A stretch of DNA of 64,000 nt from Chryseobacterium culicis (GTDB lineage Bacteria; Bacteroidota; Bacteroidia; Flavobacteriales; Weeksellaceae). Both the position numbers and the translations under genes were made by a program. Location: positions 714,665 to 778,664 of the forward strand of contig NZ_PCPP01000001.1 of assembly GCF_002979755.1 (NCBI RefSeq). The letters are read 5' to 3'. Shown piece by piece: positions 1 through 7,655 of the stretch. The notes under the pieces were generated by a model that saw only the letters and a list, made by a program, of their open reading frames with translations, did not search any database and was not told where the DNA came from. Position 1 is the first letter of the stretch, and every line of letters begins with the position of its first letter.

Positions 1-273
1 AATAATATGTCCGGCGGGGTGAAGGGAAAGTTTTACTCCATTGATGGTAATAACTTCTCCATATTCTACACTTTGGCATTCGATATCGGGTCCGATTCTT
101 TGATGGAGAATAGGTTTTGTAAAATGATGACAAAGGTATTTTTTCATTCCCCAGCGGGCATGATCAGCATGGCCATGGGTGATAACCGCCAGGTCTACAG
201 GTCTCCAGGGATCAATGTAGAATTTTCCCTGTGGACAATAAATTCCTTTTTTTGTAAATGTGATTAATTTCAA
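1..273 (-). CDS. Ligase-associated DNA exonuclease (MBL fold), N-terminal part, cut by window start
   Basis: The minus strand reads as the first 91 residues of a metallo-beta-lactamase-fold nuclease. The metal-binding motif THGHADHARW is at residues 32-41, after a short beta-rich N-terminus containing YCPQGKFYIDPWRPVDLAVI. This matches the family of putative exonucleases encoded beside ATP-dependent DNA ligases in Bacteroidota and Proteobacteria, thought to act in end processing. The frame stays open to base 1, so the C-terminal two thirds and any ligase gene lie outside the window. The start is probably TTG at 273; no in-frame ATG lies just upstream and residue 1 there matches the expected N-terminus (M-K-L-I-T-F). 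A plus-strand frame over the same bases was judged a shadow. The family call is good; the ligase link is inferred. Confidence 0.8.
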   Translation of the reverse strand, partial: MKLITFTKKGIYCPQGKFYIDPWRPVDLAVITHGHADHARWGMKKYLCHHFTKPILHQRIGPDIECQSVEYGEVITINGVKLSLHPAGHII

Positions 274-487
274 TGGTGTGACTGGTTTTATGAGATAAGC
301 TTCAAAAACTTAACCAATTTACAATAAACTGTTTATTTTTTATTATCATTCAAATCTGAAATCTGACTTTCATGGTTCTTTAATAATAGTTTTTTTTGAA
401 CTTTTCAGCAATATAAAAATGAACTTCCAGGCAATATTATCCTTTTGGAAATCTTTGAAATTTGTACCAACATTAAAAAAGAATACA

Positions 488-1276
488 ATGAGTAAAACAA
501 TTTTAATTACAGGTGCAGCAAGTGGATTCGGAAAGATTGCTGCTTTTGAGCTTGCTAAAAAAGGACATAAGGTAATTGCCACTACACAGGTTTATCCTCA
601 GATGAGTGATGTAATCCGCGAAGCTAAAGAACAGGGAATTGATCTTATAGTGGATAAACTGGACGTTACCAGCCAAAGGGATATTGATTATATTCTGAAG
701 AAATATGAAATAGATATTTTAATCAGCAATGCCGGAATTATGGAAGGCGGTCCAATTGCTGAGCAGCCGGTGGACATTATCCGCTCTATGTTTGAAGTGA
801 ATGTGTTTGGTGCATTGAATCTTGCCCAGGGTTTCATCAAAAAGTTTGTCGAAAAAAGAAGGGGTAAGATTGTTTTCACTTCATCAATGGGAGGTTTATG
901 GACAGTTCCTTATGTGGCTGCCTACTGTTCTTCCAAGCATGCGTTGGAATCTATTGCTGAAGGATTAAAGACAGAGCTTGCTCCATTTAATATCAAAATT
1001 GCAACTTGCAATCCAGGGGTATTTGGAACAGGATTTAATGACAGGGGAGTAGATTCTATTTTTCATTGGTATGACCCGAAAATCAATTTCACTCCGGAAT
1101 CTGCTTTTGACGGAGCCGCAGAATCTTTGGCTCATCAGCTTGATCCACAGTCTATGGCTGAAGTGATTGTAAATGTAGCTTTAGACGAAGACAGTCATTT
1201 CAGAAATGTACATCCAAAGGAAACTGAAGAGTTTGTAAAACAGCTTCAGGCAGATGCCTGGACAGCAAAAAGTTAA
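488..1276 (+). CDS. SDR family oxidoreductase
   Basis: A 262-residue classical short-chain dehydrogenase. The cofactor motif TGAASGFG lies at residues 8-15, NAG near residue 83, and the active-site YCSSKHA (Y-x-x-x-K) in the second half. Length is normal for a classical SDR. The frame stays open upstream to 419, but the residues there are not SDR-like, whereas ATG 488 places the Rossmann strand TILITGA at the N-terminus, so 488 was chosen. The substrate cannot be read from sequence. The next gene begins 4 nt after the stop and an AraC regulator follows, so the three probably form one unit. Confidence 0.88.
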   Translation: MSKTILITGAASGFGKIAAFELAKKGHKVIATTQVYPQMSDVIREAKEQGIDLIVDKLDVTSQRDIDYILKKYEIDILISNAGIMEGGPIAEQPVDIIRSMFEVNVFGALNLAQGFIKKFVEKRRGKIVFTSSMGGLWTVPYVAAYCSSKHALESIAEGLKTELAPFNIKIATCNPGVFGTGFNDRGVDSIFHWYDPKINFTPESAFDGAAESLAHQLDPQSMAEVIVNVALDEDSHFRNVHPKETEEFVKQLQADAWTAKS

Positions 1277-1280
1277 TACC

Positions 1281-1682
1281 ATGGAACTGAATTATAAAAC
1301 TGCAGAAAAGGTTTTAAATGCAGCAAAAGAAAGGGCATTATCTATGAATATTCCCGTGAGTATTGCCGTGGTGGATTCCGGGGGACATCTTGTTGCGCTG
1401 GCAAGGCTGGATAGTGTATATGGAGTGATTGATTTTGCTGTTAAAAAAGCAAAGACAGCTGCTATGTTCGGAGTAAATAGTGATGTAATGGGAAGTATAA
1501 TCTCAGAAGCCGGTTTTCATGGCTATGGAATGCTGAATTCAAATGAAGGACTGCTGACTATTGCAGGCGGTGTTGTTCTTAAGGATGCAGAAGGAAAGAC
1601 CATTGGTGCTATAGGCTCTTCAGGAGGAACCCCCGAGCAGGATAAAGAAATTGCAGCGGCAGGAGCTCATGCTATTGCTTAA
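1281..1682 (+). CDS. GlcG/HbpS family protein (heme-binding-like, DUF336)
   Basis: A 133-residue protein of the GlcG/HbpS family. Typical stretches are an alpha helix rich in Ala/Lys at the N-terminus, the strand pair SIAVVDSGGHLVALARLD (about residues 24-41), the K-A-K-T-A helix, and the glycine-rich end GAIGSSGGTPEQDKEIA. Members bind heme or small ligands or have no known activity; DUF336 proteins often sit in operons with oxidoreductases. It begins 4 nt after the SDR gene, which suggests translational coupling. ATG 1281 was chosen because an upstream in-frame start at 1254 lies inside the SDR gene and adds residues foreign to the family. Exact function unknown. Confidence 0.82.
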   Translation: MELNYKTAEKVLNAAKERALSMNIPVSIAVVDSGGHLVALARLDSVYGVIDFAVKKAKTAAMFGVNSDVMGSIISEAGFHGYGMLNSNEGLLTIAGGVVLKDAEGKTIGAIGSSGGTPEQDKEIAAAGAHAIA

Positions 1683-1697
1683 ATTTCAGATATTTGT

Positions 1698-2504
1698 ATG
1701 ATGGAAAATACTTCTGAGATTATATTTGATAAACTCGTTTATTCATGTGCTTTTGAATCTTACAGAGGCTATGAGGAATTTATTCCGGACCATTTTCTGG
1801 GATTTCAGATATCCGGGGAAACGCATGCTTTTCATGAACAGGGTAAAACGGTGATCAAAGAAAATACAGTGGTTCTGGTAAGGAAAAATCAACTGATCAG
1901 AACGATTAAATATCCTTCAGACAATGAAAAATATCAGTTTGTTTCTATCACCCTTGACGATGAAACCCTGAGACAATATGCCACAGAAAACAAAATAGTT
2001 GTGCAGGCTAATTTTCCAGAGAATCAGCGTTTGTTTTTTGAGCCTGATGATTTTTTTAAGAGCTATTTTGCCTCACTCATTCCTTATATCCATAAAACGA
2101 AAGAAGTACCGCCAACATTGGGTGCTTTAAAGGTTAAAGAAGCGATAGAGCTTATTTTATTGAGTAATCCTGATCTTAAAAATCTTCTTTTTGATTTTTC
2201 TGAACCCCATAAAATTGACCTTAAGGAATTTATGAACAAGAATTTTATGTTCAATGTATCGGTGGAGGCTTTTGCAAAGCTTACAGGCCGTAGTCTTTCA
2301 GGTTTTAAGCGGGATTTCAACAAAATATTTGAGATGACTCCAAAACAATGGCTGAAAGAAAAAAGATTAAAGGAAGCGTATTATTTAATTAAAAACAGGG
2401 ATAAAAAGCCTTCGGATATCTATCTTGATCTGGGTTTTGAGAATTTATCCCATTTTTATTCTTCTTTTAAAAAGAAATTTGGGGTTACCACTACAGAAGT
2501 TTAA
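1698..2504 (+). CDS. AraC family transcriptional regulator
   Basis: A 268-residue regulator. Residues 1 to about 150 form an ExsA-type cupin-like sensor domain, and residues about 170-268 carry the paired helix-turn-helix of AraC proteins (VEAFAKLTGRSLSGFKRDF for the first, then PSDIYLDLGFENLSHFYSSF for the second). The closing FKKKFGVTTTEV corresponds to the family P-x-x-[YF]R end. It lies 15 nt after the GlcG-like gene and probably controls the SDR-GlcG pair. Two adjacent ATGs (1698 and 1701) are possible starts. A convergent gene follows beyond a terminator hairpin. Confidence 0.88.
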   Translation: MMENTSEIIFDKLVYSCAFESYRGYEEFIPDHFLGFQISGETHAFHEQGKTVIKENTVVLVRKNQLIRTIKYPSDNEKYQFVSITLDDETLRQYATENKIVVQANFPENQRLFFEPDDFFKSYFASLIPYIHKTKEVPPTLGALKVKEAIELILLSNPDLKNLLFDFSEPHKIDLKEFMNKNFMFNVSVEAFAKLTGRSLSGFKRDFNKIFEMTPKQWLKEKRLKEAYYLIKNRDKKPSDIYLDLGFENLSHFYSSFKKKFGVTTTEV

Positions 2505-2558
2505 TTAAACTTAAAAAACACAAAATTATACCATAAGCATTGCTTGTTTGTTAAAACC

Positions 2559-2590
2559 CAAAGACACAGGAAATAAATCTTGTGTCTTTG
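2559..2590. terminator. Bidirectional terminator hairpin
   Basis: A perfect 10-bp inverted repeat (CAAAGACACA at 2559-2568 and TGTGTCTTTG at 2581-2590) separates the convergent AraC and PRISE-type SDR genes. The right side continues into a T-rich stretch. Confidence 0.7.
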
Positions 2591-2605
2591 TATTTTCCTT
2601 TTCCA

Positions 2606-3673
2606 TTAAGGAATCATATTTTCTGCTCTAAGTCTTTCAAAAACATGTATAAAAGAATCTTCTGTGCTTACATAAGCCGTGAAACCCAGTTTTCTGCTTT
2701 TTGACATATCACACATGACTTCCAGCGGTCTTCCAAGATCCAGATCAGTATGCCATGCTGATGATAAACGGTGAAGATCTTTTTCTTTAAGATTATATTT
2801 GTCGGCAATAGCTGTCCAGATCTGGTGGTCATTTTCCAGTTCTTTTTCAAGAGGTTTTATGGTTCCTTCAAAACCTACAGCTTCTATACCGAACCAATCT
2901 GCCAGTCTTTTCCACAGCCATTTCCATCTGAAAACATCTCCATTTGTAATATTGAATGCCTGATTTTTTGCTGATTCTGTAGTGGATGCCCAAACGAGTT
3001 GTTGTGCTAATATTCTGGCATCCGTTACATCCGAAACTCCATTCCATTGTGCTTCAGATCCCGGCCAGATAAATTTCCTTCCGGTTTCCTTACAGATGCT
3101 GGCATACACCGCCAATGTAGCTCCAATATTCATCAGGTTTCCTACTGCATATCCAACTACGGTGTGAGGTCTGTGAATACTCCATGTGAAGCCCTCTCTT
3201 TCTGAAGCTTTGTACACTTCGTCTTCCTGTGCATAATAAAAGTTGGGAAGTGGAAGCCTTGGATGTTCTTCTCTGACAGGTGTTTCAGGTAAAATTCCTT
3301 CTTTAGCATAGGCCTCAAATGGTCCCAGATAATGTTTAAGCCCTGTAACCAGAGCCACATGCTGAACCGATTTTTTAGGAGATAAAACATTCAACAGGTT
3401 TCTTACCAGCAGACTGTTGACGCGGATATTTTCTTCCTCAGTGTCATTACGCATCCATGTGGTAAAGTAAATATGAGTAGGAGAGATCCCTTCAAGGGCT
3501 TCCGCAAGATTCTGCTCATTCGTAAGATCTGCTTTAATGGGACGAAGACCTGGAATACCGGTATTTGGATTTCTTGATAATCCGTATGTTGTCCAGCCCT
3601 GGGTGATCAGTTCTTCAGCAAGATTGCTTCCTGTAATTCCGGTAGCGCCTACTACCAATGCAATTTTTTCCAT
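2606..3673 (-). CDS. PRISE-type SDR family NAD(P)-dependent oxidoreductase
   Basis: A 355-residue extended SDR. The N-terminus has the cofactor motif GATGITG (residues 9-15), and the middle has NFYYAQEDEVY, which matches the N-F-Y-Y-x-x-E-D catalytic signature of the progesterone 5-beta-reductase/iridoid synthase (PRISE) family in place of the usual Y-x-x-x-K. Bacterial PRISE members reduce activated C=C bonds of enones; the natural substrate here is unknown. Length and the C-terminal substrate domain (WKRLADWFGIEA and following) fit the family. Upstream lies a TAATTTTG -7 element (complement of 3696-3703) and two FNR-type half-palindromes, so it is probably controlled by a Crp/Fnr protein, perhaps the neighbour at 3760-4347. 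Confidence 0.85.
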   Translation of the reverse strand: MEKIALVVGATGITGSNLAEELITQGWTTYGLSRNPNTGIPGLRPIKADLTNEQNLAEALEGISPTHIYFTTWMRNDTEEENIRVNSLLVRNLLNVLSPKKSVQHVALVTGLKHYLGPFEAYAKEGILPETPVREEHPRLPLPNFYYAQEDEVYKASEREGFTWSIHRPHTVVGYAVGNLMNIGATLAVYASICKETGRKFIWPGSEAQWNGVSDVTDARILAQQLVWASTTESAKNQAFNITNGDVFRWKWLWKRLADWFGIEAVGFEGTIKPLEKELENDHQIWTAIADKYNLKEKDLHRLSSAWHTDLDLGRPLEVMCDMSKSRKLGFTAYVSTEDSFIHVFERLRAENMIP

Positions 3674-3695
3674 AAGTATTGTAAAATTTCTTGTA

Positions 3696-3763
3696 CAAAA
3701 TTATGGGTGGATAGAAGCTTTTACCCTTGATTTGGATCATGCCTTTGAATTGATCTGGATCAA
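3696..3763 (-). promoter_or_regulatory. Predicted promoter with tandem FNR-type boxes
   Basis: On the minus strand a -7 element TAATTTTG (bases 3703 to 3696) fits the Bacteroidota consensus TAnnTTTG. Upstream are TTGAT-N4-ATCAT (3727-3740, 9 of 10 consensus bases) and a perfect TTGAT-N4-ATCAA (3750-3763). With a start site expected 3-4 nt after the -7 element, the two boxes centre near -41 and -64. The distal box overlaps the stop codon of the Crp/Fnr gene. Positions were read directly; the regulatory role is inferred. Confidence 0.55.
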
Positions 3764-4347
3764 GTATTGTTCAAAGAATTCTTTTTACGGATTCTGCTCA
3801 CAGTTTCAGGGGCAAGGCCAAGATAGGAGGCAATAAGATTGTGGGGGACTCTTTTGATCATTTCCGGACTCTTTTGTGCCAGTTGAAGATACTTTTCTTC
3901 AGCAGTATAGCTATTGGAAACAATAAGTCTGTAATCTTTTGTAACAAGACTATTCTGATATAAAATTCTGAAATACCTGTCCATGACAGGAACTTCCAGC
4001 ATCATTTTTTCATAATTTTCCAAGGTGATCATCAGAACTTCGGTTTCTTCAATAGCATCAATATTCAGAACAGATTTTTCCTGATTGATAAAACTGTTGA
4101 AGTCCGAGATCCACCAACCTTCAAAGGCAAACATATTGATGTGTTCATTTCCTTTTTCATCCAGAAAATAAGATTTTAACAGCCCTTTACTTACAAAAGA
4201 CAACGATTTACAGATATCTCCTTCCTGAAGCAGATATTGTTTTTTACGAAGCTTTTTTAAGGTAAAGAAAGATTTAACCTGATTTTTCTGTTCGTCGGTG
4301 ATATCAACCTTATTCTCGATATGGGAAAGCAGAACCTCAAACATCAA
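3760..4347 (-). CDS. Crp/Fnr family transcriptional regulator
   Basis: A 195-residue cyclic-nucleotide-binding-fold regulator. Residues about 25-120 form the effector beta-roll (QYLLQEGDICKSLSFVSKGLLK), and the C-terminal helix-turn-helix reads NLIASYLGLAPETVSRIRKK. The recognition helix carries E-T-V-S-R, the E-x-x-S-R signature of FNR-class proteins that read TTGAT-N4-ATCAA. The N-terminal cysteine cluster of oxygen-sensing FNR is absent, so it is not an Fe-S sensor, and the effector is unknown. Many Bacteroidota carry such short Crp-like proteins. FNR-type boxes lie at its 3' end, upstream of the next gene. Start may be 4347 or the second Met at 4344. Confidence 0.87.
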   Translation of the reverse strand: MMFEVLLSHIENKVDITDEQKNQVKSFFTLKKLRKKQYLLQEGDICKSLSFVSKGLLKSYFLDEKGNEHINMFAFEGWWISDFNSFINQEKSVLNIDAIEETEVLMITLENYEKMMLEVPVMDRYFRILYQNSLVTKDYRLIVSNSYTAEEKYLQLAQKSPEMIKRVPHNLIASYLGLAPETVSRIRKKNSLNNT

Positions 4348-4360
4348 ATAAATATTTTAT

Positions 4361-4388
4361 CAAAAATACTACTTTCAACAGCAATCAA
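4361..4388 (-). promoter_or_regulatory. Possible promoter of the Crp/Fnr gene
   Basis: Minus-strand TTG (4388-4386), 17 bp, then TATTTTTG (4368-4361) fits TTG-N(17-23)-TAnnTTTG; it ends 13 bases before the ATG. Short consensus, so only moderate weight. Confidence 0.4.
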
Positions 4389-4392
4389 GGTT

Positions 4393-4848
4393 TTATTTCT
4401 CAAAATCATAGAGATTGATTCCTATTTCTTCGTTTTTAATTTTTACTACTCTGGTATTCAGTGGATAGAAAATAAATTCCGCAGCTCCCTGAATTTTTGC
4501 TTCCAAAAGATGTCCTGCCAGCGCAGTGTAATCTTCTCTTCCCAACGTAATGTGAAGATGAAGAGTTGGTTTTCCTTCTATTTCAGAGACATTTCCGGAA
4601 ATATTGGTGACTTCCATCTGTTCTTTAAAGGTTTTATCCACATATTTTTTTGTTGCAGGATTAAAGAAACGAAGTGTTGCCTCACTCACGGCGCCTATTC
4701 CTGTAACTTCTCCTGCCTGGATATTTTGGTTTTGAATAAAATCCGTTAAAGATTCTACAATATTAGACTGATTGTCGAGGCTGACGATATAGATATGATC
4801 TACCTTTTTTGCTGACCATTGTTTACCGTTATAATTGATAATCTCCAT
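4393..4848 (-). CDS. PPC (DUF296) domain DNA-binding-like protein
   Basis: A 151-residue single-domain protein of the PPC/DUF296 family. Typical features are the N-terminal DNQSNIVESLTDFIQN helix, the strand GEVTGIGAVSEATLRFFNP, and the end HLHITLGREDYTALAGHLLEAKIQGAAEFI, in which conserved histidines and the G-H-L-x-x-A motif mark the trimeric fold. The same domain is found in plant AT-hook proteins; bacterial versions have no firmly known role and may bind metal or a small molecule. It is co-directional with the dehydrogenase at 4850, which ends 1 nt upstream of this ATG, so both are probably one transcript. Confidence 0.85.
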   Translation of the reverse strand: MEIINYNGKQWSAKKVDHIYIVSLDNQSNIVESLTDFIQNQNIQAGEVTGIGAVSEATLRFFNPATKKYVDKTFKEQMEVTNISGNVSEIEGKPTLHLHITLGREDYTALAGHLLEAKIQGAAEFIFYPLNTRVVKIKNEEIGINLYDFEK

Positions 4849-4849
4849 A

Positions 4850-5692
4850 TTATTTTTGTTTTAAATAGTTGATAATTCCTATAACATCATCCTGACCAAA
4901 GCCTTCATCATGGGCATTTTGATAGGTTTGAATCAATGCTTCGGATAAAGGAAAATCAGCGCCTGCATTTTTAGCGAGAAGGATGTCTTTCAACATTAAA
5001 TCAAGAGCAAATGCCGGAGCATACTGATCTGCAATCAGCATCGGTGTTTTTACTTTGGTAGCACCGCTTCCGCTGGCACTTTCATTAATTATCTCAAGCA
5101 TATCTGATCTTTCAATTCCTAATTTTCCAGCCAGTAAAACAGTTTCTGCCAATCCCTGATAAATTGTGGAAAGAAAGTAGTTGATTGATAACTTTCCGGC
5201 AATACCTTTTCCGTTTTCACCCAGATGTTTTACGGATTTTCCCATTTTCAACAGATAAGGCACGGCACGCTGAATGTCGTCATCTTCACCTCCAGCCATA
5301 ATGATCAGCGTACCTTCCTGAGCGGGTTGGGTACTGCCTGCTACGGGAGCATCAATAAAGGAAGCTTCTTTTATTTTCAGAGCTGCTGCCGTTTCTTTGG
5401 AAACTTCCGGAGAAATCGTACTCATGTCCACAAAGAGTTTCCCTTGAATATCTAAAGGAAGAATTTCCTCATACACTGCTTTTACAGCACTATCGTTGGT
5501 CAACATGGTGAGTATGATATCGCTGTTTTGTATCAGGTCTTTAATGTGGGTACAGACAGTCGCTTTTTCTTCAAAATCTTTGGCTTTTTCTGAAGTTCTG
5601 TTGTAAACAGATAGCGGAAATCCTGCTTTTTCAAGATTTTTAGCCATAGGATGTCCCATATTTCCCAATCCGATAAATCCGATTCTTTCCAT
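4850..5692 (-). CDS. NAD(P)-dependent oxidoreductase, 3-hydroxyisobutyrate dehydrogenase family
   Basis: A 280-residue beta-hydroxyacid dehydrogenase-like enzyme. The Rossmann motif IGFIGLGNMGHPMAKNL opens the protein, followed by the substrate-binding stretch FIDAPVAGSTQPAQEGTL (the D-A-P-V-S-G motif) and the catalytic-lysine region NGKGIAGKLSINYFLS. Length is normal for 3-hydroxyisobutyrate/glyoxylate reductase relatives. The frame is open to 5824, but residues before ATG 5692 are not conserved in type, so the shorter start is given. It lies directly ahead of the PPC-domain gene. The substrate is unknown; a succinic semialdehyde or glyoxylate-type reductase is possible. Confidence 0.86.
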   Translation of the reverse strand: MERIGFIGLGNMGHPMAKNLEKAGFPLSVYNRTSEKAKDFEEKATVCTHIKDLIQNSDIILTMLTNDSAVKAVYEEILPLDIQGKLFVDMSTISPEVSKETAAALKIKEASFIDAPVAGSTQPAQEGTLIIMAGGEDDDIQRAVPYLLKMGKSVKHLGENGKGIAGKLSINYFLSTIYQGLAETVLLAGKLGIERSDMLEIINESASGSGATKVKTPMLIADQYAPAFALDLMLKDILLAKNAGADFPLSEALIQTYQNAHDEGFGQDDVIGIINYLKQK

Positions 5693-5906
5693 TATGATAT
5701 TTTTTATGTTGTTGTTAATTAAATTTTTAACTCCTGAATGAAAAGGAGTTATCTGAAGATCTACAAATAAGATTCTAAAATATGGGTATTTTGCAGCAAA
5801 ATATCTACCAAATAGCCGCTTCACAAAATTAAGTTTTAATTATATTTTTAATCGTAACCTTTTAAAACCGGAGAAACTTTCAGAAATTTGCAGCAAATAA
5901 GAATCA

Positions 5907-6533
5907 ATGAAGATTGTAGATATAGACAACTGGAACAGGAAAGAGCATTTCGAATTTTTCTCTAATATGGCAAGCCCTTATTTTGGATTTACAACAGAGG
6001 TAGACTGTACAAAAGCATATGACACAGTGAAAGAAAAAGGATATTCATTTTTTGCCTATTATTTTCACAAGTCTATGGTAGCCATCAATACAGTGGATGA
6101 ATTAAAATTAAGAATTATTGATGGTCAGGTAATACAGTTTGATATAGTTCATGCCGGCAGTACGATTGGAAGACCTGATGGTACTTTTGGTTTTTCATTT
6201 ACTCCTTATTCAGAGGATTTTGAAACTTTCAACACTGCCCTGCAGGAGGAAATAAAAGGCGTACATCAGACTTCAGGATTGAGATTGAGCAATGAGAGAC
6301 TTGGAAAAGATCATATAAGACATACGACTATTCCATGGAATTCATTCAGTGCTATACTGCATCCTACAGATTTTAATACTACAGAATCGGTTCCTAAGAT
6401 TGCTTTTGGAAAATTTACTATCAGGGAAGGTAGAAAATATCTTCCGGTTTCGATTGAAGCGCATCATGGACTGGCAGACGGAATTCATCTTGCCCAATAT
6501 CTGGAAGAGTTTCAGAAACAGCTGGAACAGTAA
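5907..6533 (+). CDS. Chloramphenicol acetyltransferase-like protein (CatA fold)
   Basis: A 208-residue CAT-family acetyltransferase. The C-terminal active-site motif EAHHGLADGIHLAQYLEEFQ (HH at residues 186-187, then D-G) matches HHxxxDG of type A chloramphenicol acetyltransferases. The N-terminal RKEHFEFFSNMASPYFGFTTEVD and the central GRPDGTFGFSFTPYSEDFETF also fit. Length is close to the usual 213-219 residues. Similar chromosomal genes occur in Chryseobacterium and its relatives; some give chloramphenicol resistance, others have unknown substrates. It stands alone, divergent from the oxidoreductase at 4850. Resistance is plausible but not shown by sequence alone. Confidence 0.8.
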   Translation: MKIVDIDNWNRKEHFEFFSNMASPYFGFTTEVDCTKAYDTVKEKGYSFFAYYFHKSMVAINTVDELKLRIIDGQVIQFDIVHAGSTIGRPDGTFGFSFTPYSEDFETFNTALQEEIKGVHQTSGLRLSNERLGKDHIRHTTIPWNSFSAILHPTDFNTTESVPKIAFGKFTIREGRKYLPVSIEAHHGLADGIHLAQYLEEFQKQLEQ

Positions 6534-6690
6534 CACATTACAAAGGAGGACGAGGAAATAATTTTGATGGTTACAGTTTCCATTTTTGAATTCTTTCTTT
6601 TTCATTTTTATCAACGTTCTTACGGAAAACCGTAAAGAATATTTCGGGATCTTCAATACATTTGAGGTAATATATTGTTATATTAGAGCA

Positions 6691-6705
6691 TTGATTTACG
6701 ATCAA
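6691..6705. promoter_or_regulatory. Palindrome upstream of the TerB/BRCT cassette
   Basis: TTGAT and ATCAA arms separated by 5 bp (TTACG) lie 32 bp before the ATG at 6738. This resembles an FNR-type box but the spacer is one base too long, so the binding protein is uncertain. Confidence 0.3.
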
Positions 6706-6737
6706 TAAACTAATTACCATAACTCAATTTTATTAAG

Positions 6738-7628
6738 ATGACTAATTTTGAAAATCCTGAACTTCAGGTTCTTACTTCCAAAGCAAGAGCAGATAAAGCA
6801 ATCAATTCTTTAAAGGGGCTTTTACTAGGTATTCTTTCTGATAACATTATTGATGTCAGAGAAATGGATGAACTCAGATTATGGGCCAAAGAACATTATG
6901 ATTTGATCAGTAGAAATCCATTCCGAGAATTCATGCTTTTAATTGAAAATACAGCCTCCAACGAAATTCCGGCTAAAGAAGCCATTGAAGATTTGTATTG
7001 GTTATGCCAGAAATATGAACATGACAGTATCTATTACAATGGAATTACTTCAGATTTGCAGCTTTTGCAAGGAATTTTCCATGGTATACTGGCTGATGGT
7101 ATTCTCAATGATGATGAAATCTTTAAACTTCATGAATGGCTATCTGAGAATGAGCATCTGAATTCTCATTATCCGTATGATGAGATCAGAAGTCTCGTTT
7201 TATCAATCGTTGCTGACAAAAAAATAAATGAAGAAGAAAGAGCTGTGCTGACAGCTTTTATTAAACAGTTTGTTGAATTAAAAAATACAGAGATCGCTGA
7301 AAAAGTGGAAAAAGATACAGAAGGTGTTTCTATATCTGGTATCTGTGCTGTAGATCCTGAAATTACTTTTGAAAATAAAACCTTCTGTATTACAGGGATT
7401 TTAAGTCGTGGAACCCGGAACGAATTGCAGGAAGCAATTTCTAATAAAGGGGGAATTCCTGTGAATACCATTTCAAGAAAAACAGATTATCTGATTATTG
7501 GAGATACCAATAATGCTTGCTGGAGCTATTCCTGTTACGGAAGAAAAGTGGAAAAAGCCTTAGATCTCAGAAAGTCAGGGCACACTATTATTTTGGTTCA
7601 TGAGTTTGATGTTTTTGACGCGGTTTGA
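6738..7628 (+). CDS. TerB-like repeat protein with C-terminal BRCT domain
   Basis: A 296-residue protein, first gene of a four-gene cassette. Residues about 20-75 and 110-165 are an internal duplication of a helical unit (LKGLLLGILSDNIIDVREMD against LQGIFHGILADGILNDDEI) with an acidic D-G-x-x-x-x-x-E pattern like TerB/DjlA helical domains. Residues about 209-296 form a BRCT domain of the DNA-ligase kind: FENKTFCITGILSRGTRNEL, GG at the loop, TDYLIIGDTN, and a final W-S-Y-S-C-Y-G-x-K. BRCT domains bind DNA ends or phosphopeptides. The stop is 27 nt before the next gene. The role is likely DNA or protein recognition for the cassette; this is inferred from context. Confidence 0.75.
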   Translation: MTNFENPELQVLTSKARADKAINSLKGLLLGILSDNIIDVREMDELRLWAKEHYDLISRNPFREFMLLIENTASNEIPAKEAIEDLYWLCQKYEHDSIYYNGITSDLQLLQGIFHGILADGILNDDEIFKLHEWLSENEHLNSHYPYDEIRSLVLSIVADKKINEEERAVLTAFIKQFVELKNTEIAEKVEKDTEGVSISGICAVDPEITFENKTFCITGILSRGTRNELQEAISNKGGIPVNTISRKTDYLIIGDTNNACWSYSCYGRKVEKALDLRKSGHTIILVHEFDVFDAV

Positions 7629-7655
7629 AGAGAAACCTCTTCAGAACATTCTATA

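Noticed and set aside
7..267. Plus-strand frame of 86 codons at the window start
   Set aside because: The minus strand encodes a recognisable exonuclease N-terminus with HGHADH here; the plus frame has no features.
4321..4749. 142-codon plus-strand frame over the PPC-domain gene
   Set aside because: Antisense to a recognised DUF296 protein.
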